Source: Solibacillus sp. R5-41
Lineage (GTDB): Bacteria > Bacillota > Bacilli > Bacillales_A > Planococcaceae
Assembly (NCBI RefSeq): GCF_002736105.1
Contig: NZ_CP024123.1
Span: 3,650,001-3,714,000 of the forward strand
Direction: 5' to 3'
DNA length: 64,000 bases
The notes beneath the pieces were generated by a model. The model was not told where the DNA came from and searched no databases. It saw only the letters and a program-made list of their open reading frames with translations. Every line of letters begins with the position of its first letter. The first letter of the stretch is position 1. Both the position numbers and the translations under genes were made by a program. Positions 44,524-52,455 of the stretch are shown piece after piece.

Positions 44524-44694
44524 TCATTTTTTTTCCAATTTCTCTTCATTATCAAATTGCTGCGGATCTGGTATACGATTATGTTCTTCTAATTGTTGCT
44601 CATCTCGCAAATGCTCCATCTGTTTTCCAAGCAATTTTAAATCCTCAAATGTATTAACCATATTTCCATTTACAATTTCGTCCTTGTTTTTCAT
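44524..44694 (-). CDS. Small charged protein, 56 aa, unknown
   Basis: MKNKDEIVNGNMVNTFEDLK, then helical, Glu/Gln-rich sequence with KQMEHLRDEQQLEEHNRIPD. GGGAGGCGG 5 nt upstream of the ATG supports translation. Soluble, very hydrophilic, no family recognised. Divergent from the next small gene. Confidence 0.6.
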   Translation of the reverse strand: MKNKDEIVNGNMVNTFEDLKLLGKQMEHLRDEQQLEEHNRIPDPQQFDNEEKLEKK

Positions 44695-44830
44695 TGAACC
44701 GCCTCCCTTCTATTAATGTTCCCATTTTTTTCTTTTTCGAACCATTTTTGCCACAATATTAGGTAGTAAATCAAAATAGTTTGAGCTATACTGATTAGAG
44801 AAATAGCAAAAACATGAGGAGGTTTCTTCC

Positions 44831-44926
44831 ATGAAATTAATTTTAATTTTAGGTATTTGCGTAGCGTTCTTAACTGCAATCTTTACTGCCGGTTATGATA
44901 GCAAACCATTCTCAAAAGAAAACTAA
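44831..44926 (+). CDS. Small single-helix membrane peptide, 31 aa
   Basis: MKLILILGICVAFLTAIFTA followed by GYDSKPFSKEN. One hydrophobic helix and a short polar tail, AGGAGG 8 nt before the ATG and its own terminator. Such features support a real small membrane protein; family unknown. Confidence 0.6.
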   Translation: MKLILILGICVAFLTAIFTAGYDSKPFSKEN

Positions 44927-44948
44927 TAGTCAATGATTAGTTTTCACT

Positions 44949-44984
44949 AAAGGACAATCGTAACTTATTACGATTGTCTTTTTT
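44949..44984 (+). terminator. Terminator of the small membrane peptide gene
   Basis: GACAATCGTAA/TTACGATTGTC with T-run. Confidence 0.85.
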
Positions 44985-45044
44985 GTTACTAAAATTACAC
45001 GTGGTTTTTTAATTTGATTTTTTTAATCACATATACTATATTAG

Positions 45045-45057
45045 TTACATAAAGTAA
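45045..45057. promoter_or_regulatory. CatR-type operator upstream of catE
   Basis: TTAC-ATAAA-GTAA is an exact TTAC-N5-GTAA site, the motif described for the quinone-sensing MarR/DUF24 repressor CatR at B. subtilis catE. An ACTA-TAT-TAGT dyad (45036-45046), like YodB-family half-sites, overlaps its left edge. Confidence 0.6.
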
Positions 45058-45099
45058 GTTGATTACAAAATACAAGTACAATTAAAAGGAGATTTACTC

Positions 45100-45987
45100 A
45101 TGAGAAAACATTTTCATAAAAAGCCAAACATGTACACATCACATGTCCAATTAAAAGTTTCGAATTTAACACGTTCTATCGAATATTACACAACAATTAT
45201 TGGCTTTAAAGTACTTGAGCAAACTGCCGATATCGCTTATTTAACGGCTGATGGCAAAACAAGTTTAGTCTCTTTAATAGAAATACAAAATGCACAGCCT
45301 TTACGCGAAGGCTTTACAGGACTTTACCACCTTGCTTTACTATTACCTACTCGTAAAGATTTAGGAAACATCGTTCAGCATTTTGTTGAATTAAATGTTC
45401 GTCTTGGCGCATCCGATCATGATGTTTCAGAGGCACTTTATTTAAATGACCCAGATGGCAATGGGATTGAAATTTATGTGGACCGCGACGAATCTGAGTG
45501 GACTTGGAACGAAGATGGTACCGTACAAATGACGACAGATCGTCTTAACTTCCAGCCAATTTTAGCAACAGCAGATGAAAAATGGGATGGACTTCCTCAA
45601 GAAACGGTGATGGGTCACGTTCACCTATCTGTGGCTAATCTTCCACAATCTGAAAATTTTTATACAAATGTATTAGACTATCGTGTTGTTGCACGTTACG
45701 GAGCTCAAGCATTATTTATTTCAACAGGTCAATATCACCATCATTTCGGGTTAAACACATGGCAAAGCGCCAATGGACAAGTACCTACTGCAAACATGGT
45801 TGGCCTCAATTCATTTACAATCGTATTAAATGATGAACAAATTGCCGCAAAAATAAAACAAGAACTTGCAACAAACGGCTATAACACTGAAACGTATGAC
45901 GCCGCGCCAAAATTCGGTGGGCAACAAGCTTTTTCAACCATGGATCCAAACGGTTTACGGATCATCTTCACAATGGATGGTGAGTAG
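45100..45987 (+). CDS. catE: Catechol 2,3-dioxygenase-like VOC protein (CatE)
   Basis: A 295-aa protein with two vicinal-oxygen-chelate modules (about 12-130 and 165-290). Metal ligands are expected in HVQLKV (module 1), GHVHLSV (module 2), and Glu in NGIEIYVD. B. subtilis CatE opens catechol rings for quinone/catechol detoxification; MhqA/E/O are close relatives. The CatR-like operator immediately upstream favours CatE. AAAGGAGA precedes the ATG. The catD partner is absent here. Confidence 0.85.
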   Translation: MRKHFHKKPNMYTSHVQLKVSNLTRSIEYYTTIIGFKVLEQTADIAYLTADGKTSLVSLIEIQNAQPLREGFTGLYHLALLLPTRKDLGNIVQHFVELNVRLGASDHDVSEALYLNDPDGNGIEIYVDRDESEWTWNEDGTVQMTTDRLNFQPILATADEKWDGLPQETVMGHVHLSVANLPQSENFYTNVLDYRVVARYGAQALFISTGQYHHHFGLNTWQSANGQVPTANMVGLNSFTIVLNDEQIAAKIKQELATNGYNTETYDAAPKFGGQQAFSTMDPNGLRIIFTMDGE

Positions 45988-46044
45988 TTGTTCCGACTAT
46001 TCTCTTAAGCCTTGAGCGAAATCAGTTTTTTTCCATAAAATTTC

Positions 46045-46072
46045 TGAAACCTTTTCCTCCATTCGACGTATA
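46045..46072 (+). promoter_or_regulatory. SigW/ECF-type promoter of spo0M
   Basis: TGAAAC (46045-46050), 16-nt spacer, CGTATA (46067-46072). It fits the Bacillus SigW consensus TGAAAC-N16-CGTA exactly in sequence and spacing. Confidence 0.65.
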
Positions 46073-46104
46073 TAATAGTAATTAGACTGATTGGAGGAAT
46101 TCAT

Positions 46105-46872
46105 TTGTCACTTTTTAATAAAGTATTAGCAAGTGTCGGTATCGGCGCAACTACGGTGGATACAAAGCTGCACAAGGTAAACTATACAATTAACGAAAAT
46201 ATTACAGGTGTAGTTGAAATTGTCGGGGGCAATGTTGAGCAACAAATTGATGCGATTTATTTATCCTTATATACGAACTACACGCGTGAAATTAACGATA
46301 CAAAAGTTTCGGAAAACGCATTATTAAAGAATCTTAAAATTAATGAACCCTTTACAATTCAACCAAATGAAAAACGAGAAATCCCATTTTCTTTTGAATT
46401 ACCAGCAGCCATCCCTGTGACAACTGGACAATCCCGTGTTTGGATTCATACAGGCCTAGATATTAAAAATGCGGTTGATCCAACAGATAAAGATTTTATT
46501 GATATTCAGCCTACGCGTCTAGCAAGCAACGTATTATCTGCTATTCAAAATTTAGGCTTCCGTCTTCGCAAAGTAGACAATGAGCAAGCGCCTACCTATT
46601 TACGTAACCGTGCGCCCATTGTACAAGAGTTTGAATTTACACCGACAAATAATACGTATCGCCGGTATCTAGAGGAACTTGAAGTAATCTTCTTAGATCA
46701 AACATCGAAATCCGTTGAAATTTTATTGCAAGTGGATAGACGTGCCCGCGGTTTAGGTAGCTTTTTATCAGAAGCTTTTGATATGGATGAAAGCTTTATT
46801 CGCTTAACATTATTTGAAAACGATAATATCTCAGCAAAAATCTCTCAAGCAATTGAAAATAAAATGCGCTAA
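46105..46872 (+). CDS. spo0M: Sporulation-control protein Spo0M
   Basis: A 255-aa arrestin-like beta-sandwich protein: FNKVLASVGIGATTVDTKLH, then VWIHTGLDIKNAVDPTDKDF, a hallmark of Spo0M. It affects sporulation initiation and cell-envelope functions. TTG start with GGAGG 8 nt upstream. A SigW-like promoter lies 33 bp before the gene, linking it to envelope stress. Confidence 0.93.
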   Translation: MSLFNKVLASVGIGATTVDTKLHKVNYTINENITGVVEIVGGNVEQQIDAIYLSLYTNYTREINDTKVSENALLKNLKINEPFTIQPNEKREIPFSFELPAAIPVTTGQSRVWIHTGLDIKNAVDPTDKDFIDIQPTRLASNVLSAIQNLGFRLRKVDNEQAPTYLRNRAPIVQEFEFTPTNNTYRRYLEELEVIFLDQTSKSVEILLQVDRRARGLGSFLSEAFDMDESFIRLTLFENDNISAKISQAIENKMR

Positions 46873-46877
46873 AACAA

Positions 46878-46919
46878 AAGGCATGAGGAGCAAAAATATT
46901 TGCGCTCCTCATGCCTTCT
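46878..46919. terminator. Terminator between spo0M and trmL
   Basis: AAGGCATGAGGAGC/GCTCCTCATGCCTT, 14 bp, convergent genes. Confidence 0.8.
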
Positions 46920-46923
46920 CTGA

Positions 46924-47397
46924 TTATTTTAACCCTGGATAATTTTGCTGACGTAATGCTTCATAAATTACAATTGCTGCGGTATTAGATAAATTTAACG
47001 AACGTATATGATCACTTTGTGGAATACGTAAACACATATTTGCACGCTGTTCGGCAAAATCTTTCGGTAAGCCTGTCGTTTCTCTGCCAAACATAAAATA
47101 AATATCACGCGTAACATCACTAAAATCATGCGTTGTAAACGGCTCATCGCTATACGTTTCAATTAAATAAACATCGCCATCTTTACTATATTCAATAAAA
47201 TCCTCTAGTGAATCATGGTACACCACATTCACATGCTCCCAATAGTCCAATCCAGCACGTTTCAACATTTTATCATCTGTTGAAAAGCCTAACGGACGGA
47301 TTAAATGAAGTGATGTATTTGTCCCGGCACATGTTCTTGCAATATTTCCCGTATTCGCAGGAATTTCTGGTTGGTATAAAACAATATGATTTGGCAC
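46924..47397 (-). CDS. trmL: tRNA (cytidine/uridine-34) 2'-O-methyltransferase
   Basis: A 157-aa SPOUT-fold (trefoil-knot) enzyme: ALYQPEIPANTGN-like start (VLYQPEIPANTGNIARTCAG), FMFGRETTGLP and the knot motif IRSLNLSNTAAIVIYEALRQ. It methylates the wobble nucleotide of leucine tRNAs using SAM. The B. subtilis counterpart is CspR. It follows queG by 3 bp, so two wobble-base modification genes share an operon. Confidence 0.94.
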   Translation of the reverse strand: MPNHIVLYQPEIPANTGNIARTCAGTNTSLHLIRPLGFSTDDKMLKRAGLDYWEHVNVVYHDSLEDFIEYSKDGDVYLIETYSDEPFTTHDFSDVTRDIYFMFGRETTGLPKDFAEQRANMCLRIPQSDHIRSLNLSNTAAIVIYEALRQQNYPGLK

Positions 47398-47400
47398 TTT

Positions 47401-48549
47401 TTATATCCTTCTTTCTACATTTGTTAACATGGCTAGCCCTTTTTCGATTTCTGCTAGCACTTCTTCGTCTTGCTCTTTTATTTGAGCGGCCAGTAAAGCT
47501 TCATTCGCATCTTCTGACCCAATTTTACCAATTGCCCACGCAGCAGTTCCACGTATAACAGGACGCTCATCTTTTAGCATGAGCTCAATTAAATCGGGCA
47601 CTGCACTTTCTTCCTTAAAATGAGCCAGTGCTATAATCGCGTTTCGTTGAATTGGTTTCTTTCCACGCCAAGAGCCCGATACATGTCCGAACTTCGCTTT
47701 AAATTCTTTATTGGAAATTGATAGTAATGGTTGTAATAACGGCTTTGCCAGCTCTGGATCGGGTGTAAATTCATCGTGAATCCAATTAAGCTTGCCTTTA
47801 TTTTTGGGGCAAACGGTTTGGCAAGTATCACAGCCATACAGCCGGTTCCCAATTTTCGTTCGAAATTCATCCGGTAAAAAGCCTTTTGTTTGCGTTAAAA
47901 AAGCGATACAACGCTGGGAATTTAACTGTCCAGGAGCTACTATGGCACCGGTTGGACAAACATCGATACATAGCGTACATTCCCCACATTCATCTTCCAT
48001 CGGCATATCTGGTGCAAACGGGATATTCGTCATGATTTCGCCTAAGTAAACATATGAGCCGAATTCAGGGGTAATAATCGAACAGTTTTTTCCGCTCCAG
48101 CCAATTCCAGCGCGCTGTGCAACGGCACGATCCACAAGCTCTCCTGTATCAACCATGGATTTTGTCTTCACAGAAGGCACTCTCTCTCGTAGCCAAGCCT
48201 CAATCAATTGAAGCCGTTCGCGTACTGCCGTATGATAATCAACACCCCAAGATGCGCGGCAAAATACGCCTCTGCGCGCTCCCTTTTTCCCTTGAGGGGC
48301 GTCGTTCATTCGCGAAGGATACGCTAGTGCAATTGCCACAATACTTTCTGCTCCGTCCAGTAATTTTAAAGGCACTGTACGAAGTTCTACATCAGACTCC
48401 TCAAAACCCGACTGAAAGCTAAGCTCTTGCTGACGACGCAAACGATTTTTCAATTCATGAAAGGGGGCAGCAGTAGTAAAACCTATTTTATCGACACCGA
48501 TTGATTTAGCATATTCGATTAATTCAGCCTGAAGCTGATGGACTTTCAT
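47401..48549 (-). CDS. queG: Epoxyqueuosine reductase
   Basis: A 382-aa cobalamin- and Fe-S-dependent enzyme for the last step of queuosine synthesis in tRNA. Two [4Fe-4S] motifs: CGECTLCIDVCPTGAI and YGCDTCQTVCPKNKG. N-terminal DUF1730 (VDTGELVDRAVAQRAGIGWS) and C-terminal HEAT-like repeats (VPDLIELMLKDERPVIRGTA). ATG at 48549 with AGGAGA 7 nt upstream. Confidence 0.95.
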   Translation of the reverse strand: MKVHQLQAELIEYAKSIGVDKIGFTTAAPFHELKNRLRRQQELSFQSGFEESDVELRTVPLKLLDGAESIVAIALAYPSRMNDAPQGKKGARRGVFCRASWGVDYHTAVRERLQLIEAWLRERVPSVKTKSMVDTGELVDRAVAQRAGIGWSGKNCSIITPEFGSYVYLGEIMTNIPFAPDMPMEDECGECTLCIDVCPTGAIVAPGQLNSQRCIAFLTQTKGFLPDEFRTKIGNRLYGCDTCQTVCPKNKGKLNWIHDEFTPDPELAKPLLQPLLSISNKEFKAKFGHVSGSWRGKKPIQRNAIIALAHFKEESAVPDLIELMLKDERPVIRGTAAWAIGKIGSEDANEALLAAQIKEQDEEVLAEIEKGLAMLTNVERRI

Positions 48550-48614
48550 TTCATTCTCTCCTAACAAATGGTACAATTAATTAATGAATAATAAACAAAA
48601 AACAGGTGATGTAT

Positions 48615-49304
48615 ATGAATATTTCTATCAATCAATCACTATTCACTATGAATGACCAGTTTAAAATTGGTCTTATTCATTATAACAAAATTGTTGTGGC
48701 AGAATCTCCTCAAATGATTAAAGGACGCACACAGTTATATCAAGAACATTTATTTTTAGACTTGCAAGATAGTCCATTAACCGAACGCCCTGGCATTCAA
48801 GAATGGCGCAAACTTTGGAAGTTTTTTGGTGCAGATCCAAATCGCTACCGTCATTCAGCGGAAAGTCTTATGCGCCGTATCGCAAAACAAAATTATTTAA
48901 CACCTTTTCATTCGGCTGTTGATTTGAATAATTTCTTTTCACTGCAATATGAAATTCCGATTGGTATTTACGACATCGCTACAATTCAAGATCCTATCGA
49001 AATTGCTCTTGGGGATGAAAATACAGGCTATGATGGGTTGAATGGTCGGTATAATGCATTAACAAACATCCTTTACTCAAAAGATAAGCTAGGCGCTTTT
49101 GGCAGTCCGTTTGTTGATTCAAGTCGCACAGCCGTTACCGAAAAAACAACTGATGCGCTCCAAATATTTTATTTGCGACCTTCTTTATCCGTGGATGATT
49201 GTGAGCAGTTACTTGCAACAGCTGGTAAAATGTTTACACAAGTAAATGGAGGAGATTTTAAAGTCTCTCTTCTATCCTTTCACAACCAATCAACTACATA
49301 TTAA
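48615..49304 (+). CDS. B3/B4 tRNA-binding domain protein
   Basis: A 229-aa protein matching the B3/B4 domain of the phenylalanyl-tRNA synthetase beta chain: WRKLWKFFGADPNRYRHSAE, LNNFFSLQYEIPIGIYDIAT, and ILYSKDKLGAFGSP. Standalone forms are common in Bacillales and may edit or bind tRNA; this is not demonstrated. ATG at 48615 with AGGTGAT upstream. Divergent from queG-trmL, another tRNA-related unit. Confidence 0.78.
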   Translation: MNISINQSLFTMNDQFKIGLIHYNKIVVAESPQMIKGRTQLYQEHLFLDLQDSPLTERPGIQEWRKLWKFFGADPNRYRHSAESLMRRIAKQNYLTPFHSAVDLNNFFSLQYEIPIGIYDIATIQDPIEIALGDENTGYDGLNGRYNALTNILYSKDKLGAFGSPFVDSSRTAVTEKTTDALQIFYLRPSLSVDDCEQLLATAGKMFTQVNGGDFKVSLLSFHNQSTTY

Positions 49305-49316
49305 GGAGTGATTTCC

Positions 49317-49826
49317 ATGGCAATCAATTTAGCAGAAGCTGTGAAGCTAAAAAGTATTTTAACTAAAAAAATCCAAGAACTAACTTCCTCTGTTCACCAA
49401 GTGTCCCATACGATTATTGAAAAAGGGGAACAGCCTGTAAAGCCTGAATATACACTTGAAATGATCGAAGCTGAACTAAAGGAGATTCGAAAAGATTCTC
49501 GTAAGCTGGATTCCCTTATATATCGTGCAAATATTGACAACACGATTTTATTTAAAGATGAGGTAATGCCTATTGTGGAAGCAATTGAGCTTGCGATACA
49601 ATTGCGTGCAGAGGCTGCCTTTTGTAAGCAGCTAGGTATGACCGAGAAAGAATCCTATTATCATAGCTCTGGTGAAACAATTCTTTATAATGTTGCACTT
49701 TTTGACCCGATGCATTATCGTAATCAATCAAATGAACTCGAAAAAGAAGCCCATCGTTTATCCAACTTAATTAACGCAAAAAATTATCAAGTTGAAATTG
49801 AATTTGATGATAGCAAATATTTTTAA
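49317..49826 (+). CDS. DIP1984/septicolysin-like family protein
   Basis: A 169-aa helical cytosolic protein: NLAEAVKLKSILTKKIQELT and SLIYRANIDNT, similar to the DIP1984 (septicolysin-named) family of unknown function. ATG at 49317 with AAGGAGTGA upstream. It lies 12 bp after the B3/B4 gene, likely one operon. Confidence 0.55.
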   Translation: MAINLAEAVKLKSILTKKIQELTSSVHQVSHTIIEKGEQPVKPEYTLEMIEAELKEIRKDSRKLDSLIYRANIDNTILFKDEVMPIVEAIELAIQLRAEAAFCKQLGMTEKESYYHSSGETILYNVALFDPMHYRNQSNELEKEAHRLSNLINAKNYQVEIEFDDSKYF

Positions 49827-49831
49827 ACTCT

Positions 49832-50056
49832 ACTCGGTGCGGTGAGACTCCAAACCGAGTAATAACGAGTGTATCCTTTGCCTTTAAAGCAATTAACTAG
49901 TAAAACCAATGACTTATTAACATTTACCTCTGTTACCTTTTACCAATGACCAACTATTGTAAAAGCAAACAACAATTAGATGATGATTTTCCTATATACA
50001 CTCGTTATTGAGAAGGACCTACCCCGCGCTAAATAGTGTGAGGTAGGTCCTTTCTT
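49832..50056 (+). ncRNA. Candidate structured RNA or 3' UTR element
   Basis: Three nested features follow the stop codon. A hairpin ACTCGGT/ACCGAGT lies at 49832-49860. A perfect 14-nt long-range pair, AATAACGAGTGTAT (49861-49874) with ATACACTCGTTATT (49996-50009), encloses a 121-nt G-poor segment. An intrinsic terminator AAGGACCTACC/GGTAGGTCCTT lies at 50013-50052. The enclosed segment has two copies of ACCAATGAC (49905, 49942). No protein is encoded. It could be an sRNA, a 3' UTR fold or a small transposable repeat. Confidence 0.45.
50013..50056. terminator. Terminator between DIP1984-like gene and ldcA
   Basis: AAGGACCTACC/GGTAGGTCCTT followed by TCTTAT; convergent genes. Confidence 0.8.
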
Positions 50057-50148
50057 ATATGCTAAATGTTGATACTTAAATTTTTCGATATAATTAATTA
50101 AGCCTTACAAAGATGTAGTTGACATGGCATCTCCTCCAACAAAATGAT

Positions 50149-51060
50149 TTATTCTACCCCAGGTAAAATACGTAATGTTTTTTCATTTGCGTCTAAAATA
50201 ACATCTACGCCAAGTGGTATTCCTATATTGGGTTCACAGTGACCTATTTGGAAACCTGCTAAAGCGGGTTTGTTCAGCGGCTTTAAATAATGCTCCAACA
50301 ATTGGATGACATCTTCCTCTGTTTCATTTGGACTTGGCAGTTTAAAATTCCCAATGACAAATCCTGCGACTTGCTCTAACTTTCTTGCTAAACGCAAATG
50401 GTTCAACATCCCGTCAATTTGCTCTAATGACTCTCCTATATCTTCTATTAAAAGAATTTTCCCACGCATATCTAGTTCAAATTTCGTACCTAACATACTA
50501 ACAATGCGATTTAAGTTACCACCTATCATTTCGCCTCTAACCGTGCCCTCGACAATTGTATGTAACGGCGAAATTTGTTCATCATACTGAATTTCAATCG
50601 GTGTGAAGAGCTGCTGGAACATTTTTTTCGATAATTCATCTAACTCCCCTTTAGATCTTGCTAACATCGGTCCGTGGAATGTCACTAAGTTTGCATAGTC
50701 ATTGACCGTTGTATGTAGCAGGGTCACATCTGAAAAGCCCCAAATAATTTTCGGATTTTCTTCAATTAATGGGTAGCTAATTTTATCAATAATTCGACCT
50801 AAGCCATAACCACCTTTCACACAAAAAATGGCCTTCACCTCTTTATCTTGAATCATCGCATGTAAATCCTGGACACGCTCCGCATCCGTACCCGCTAAAT
50901 AACCCTCATACGGCTGAATCGTATTTCCAAGCTTATAGCGCAAGCCTAATTCATCTAAAAATGCTAATTGTTGCCCAATCTTCTCCATATTTAAAGGGCT
51001 GCTTAATGCAACAAGCCCTACTGTATCTCCAATTTGTAATCTGGCAGGACGGATTTTCAT
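50149..51060 (-). CDS. ldcA: LD-carboxypeptidase (peptidase S66)
   Basis: A 303-aa enzyme that removes the terminal D-Ala from tetrapeptide stems of muropeptides. The catalytic triad is visible: Ser110 in WGFSDVT, Glu206 in LLIEDIGE and His274 in QIGHCEPN. Also the CVKGGYGLGRIID loop. No signal peptide, so it is cytosolic and recycles peptidoglycan. Similar MccF-type immunity proteins share the fold. ATG with GGAGG upstream. Confidence 0.88.
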   Translation of the reverse strand: MKIRPARLQIGDTVGLVALSSPLNMEKIGQQLAFLDELGLRYKLGNTIQPYEGYLAGTDAERVQDLHAMIQDKEVKAIFCVKGGYGLGRIIDKISYPLIEENPKIIWGFSDVTLLHTTVNDYANLVTFHGPMLARSKGELDELSKKMFQQLFTPIEIQYDEQISPLHTIVEGTVRGEMIGGNLNRIVSMLGTKFELDMRGKILLIEDIGESLEQIDGMLNHLRLARKLEQVAGFVIGNFKLPSPNETEEDVIQLLEHYLKPLNKPALAGFQIGHCEPNIGIPLGVDVILDANEKTLRILPGVE

Positions 51061-51176
51061 AGTTATTGCCTCCTTTTACTTTTATGGCTATTGTATCATA
51101 GCGAATTATGTAAAGTGCGTTGCAAATAACTCATGCAGCCCACTCTACTTAATTGGATATTCTAAAATCGAATTAG

Positions 51177-51208
51177 AAAAGGAGTGCCTCATTCAGCACT
51201 CCTTTTTC
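51177..51208 (-). terminator. Terminator of nagB
   Basis: AAAAGGAGTGC/GCACTCCTTTT. Confidence 0.88.
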
Positions 51209-51215
51209 ACTGTCA

Positions 51216-51950
51216 TTATTTTACGCCTGTATAAATTACTGTAACATCTTTATGATTGTGTAACGCGCTTGCTGGGAAGTCCGTTGTGATTTCACCACTG
51301 CGCAAACGATCAAATGCTTCTTGTTTTGATGCACCTGATATTAATAGCACTACTTTTTTTGCATTCATAATTGTTCGAATCCCCATCGTAATTGCATGCG
51401 TAGGAACATCATCAATTGTATCAAAATAGATTTGATTGGCCTCACGTGTTGATTGTGTCAACTCAACCATATTTGTCTCTAACTCAAACGCTGTACCCGG
51501 CTCATTAAATCCGATATGACCATTAACTCCAATTCCTAATAACTGAATATCAACGCCACCCGCCGCAGCAATTGCAGCATCATATTCTGCAGTAGCTGTC
51601 GCTATTTCTTTTGGGTTGCCCGTTGGCACATGAATATTTTCACGCTTCATATCAATATAATTGAATAAATTCTCATCCATAAAGTAGTGATAACTTGCTT
51701 CATTATTAGGCATAATCCCAATATATTCATCTAAATTAAATGATTTCGCCTCAGCAAATGATAGTTCCCCAGCTTGATACGCTTTTACTAATTCCTTATA
51801 AAAGCCTTCTGGTGTACTACCCGTCGCCATTCCAAAAACACTTGTCTTCACTAGCTTTAATTGCTCTTTAAAAATAGTCGCAGCAATTTTGCTCATTTCT
51901 TCATAATTTGCTGCTTCAATCCACTTCATATTTGTAGTCACACTTGCCAT
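51216..51950 (-). CDS. nagB: Glucosamine-6-phosphate deaminase
   Basis: A 244-aa enzyme converting glucosamine-6-phosphate to fructose-6-phosphate and ammonia. Motifs: GMATGSTPEGFY, SFNLDEYIGI (general base Asp) and GIGVNGHIGFNEPG (catalytic His and Glu). The N-terminus has about seven residues more than usual; the first ATG is kept because GGGAAATAA precedes it. nagA and the nagR regulator are not adjacent. With ldcA it fits cell-wall recycling. Confidence 0.94.
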   Translation of the reverse strand: MASVTTNMKWIEAANYEEMSKIAATIFKEQLKLVKTSVFGMATGSTPEGFYKELVKAYQAGELSFAEAKSFNLDEYIGIMPNNEASYHYFMDENLFNYIDMKRENIHVPTGNPKEIATATAEYDAAIAAAGGVDIQLLGIGVNGHIGFNEPGTAFELETNMVELTQSTREANQIYFDTIDDVPTHAITMGIRTIMNAKKVVLLISGASKQEAFDRLRSGEITTDFPASALHNHKDVTVIYTGVK

Positions 51951-52032
51951 TTATTTCCCAACTTTCTTCATGTTTTATGTAATTTATCTTCGTTTAGTCG
52001 GTGTTCAAACACTCACTAGAAGATAAAGTCTC

Positions 52033-52117
52033 AGGCGGATGTCACAGATTTTGAAGAGAGTTAATTGTGCAAGTACAATTCAAAATCTGGACGCAATTAC
52101 GCCAAGGCGTAATTGAT
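52033..52117 (+). repeat. Mosaic repeat, module B copy
   Basis: GGCGGATGTCACAGATTTTG, an inner AATTGTGC/GTACAATT dyad, CAAAATCTGGACGCAATTAC, and AGGCGTAATTGAT. It lies between nagB and the isd operon. From 52120 to 52360 the DNA is AT-rich with no gene. Confidence 0.75.
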
Positions 52118-52361
52118 ATTGTATTAAAAAAGTCACATATCCATTTTAAATTCAATCTTATTTTCACTATTTTTTTCCTTTAATAACTATCTTAATTTTA
52201 TCGGAAGTTTTCATATTTCGCTACAAAAAGCTATAACAATTATTTCTAACTAGTAAAATGTACAAACTTGTTACTCAATATCCAATAATGCTGTAATTCT
52301 CAAAAAGCCTTTTATTTTGACTATGTTCTAGTAAATAATCTCATTCATAAATTAGGCTCTT

Positions 52362-52436
52362 TGAAAATAATTCTCAATTACTCATTGATATTCTCAATTG
52401 ACTTTGATAGTATTAGTGATATTGAAAATCATTATC
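52362..52436 (+). promoter_or_regulatory. Fur boxes and promoter of the isd operon
   Basis: A 19-bp Fur box at 52418-52436 (GATATTGAAAATCATTATC) matches the consensus GATAATGATAATCATTATC at 17 of 19 positions. A second 7-1-7 type site is at 52362-52376 (TGAAAATAATTCTCA). A -35-like TTGACT is at 52398-52403; the -10 region overlaps the first box. Iron-dependent repression is expected. Confidence 0.8.
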
Positions 52437-52455
52437 AATTAAAGGTGGTATATTT

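Noticed and set aside
49832-50009. 6S RNA gene
   Set aside because: A closing helix is present, but there is no recognisable 6S promoter-like central bubble and the neighbours are not those of bsrA or bsrB; kept only as a generic RNA candidate.
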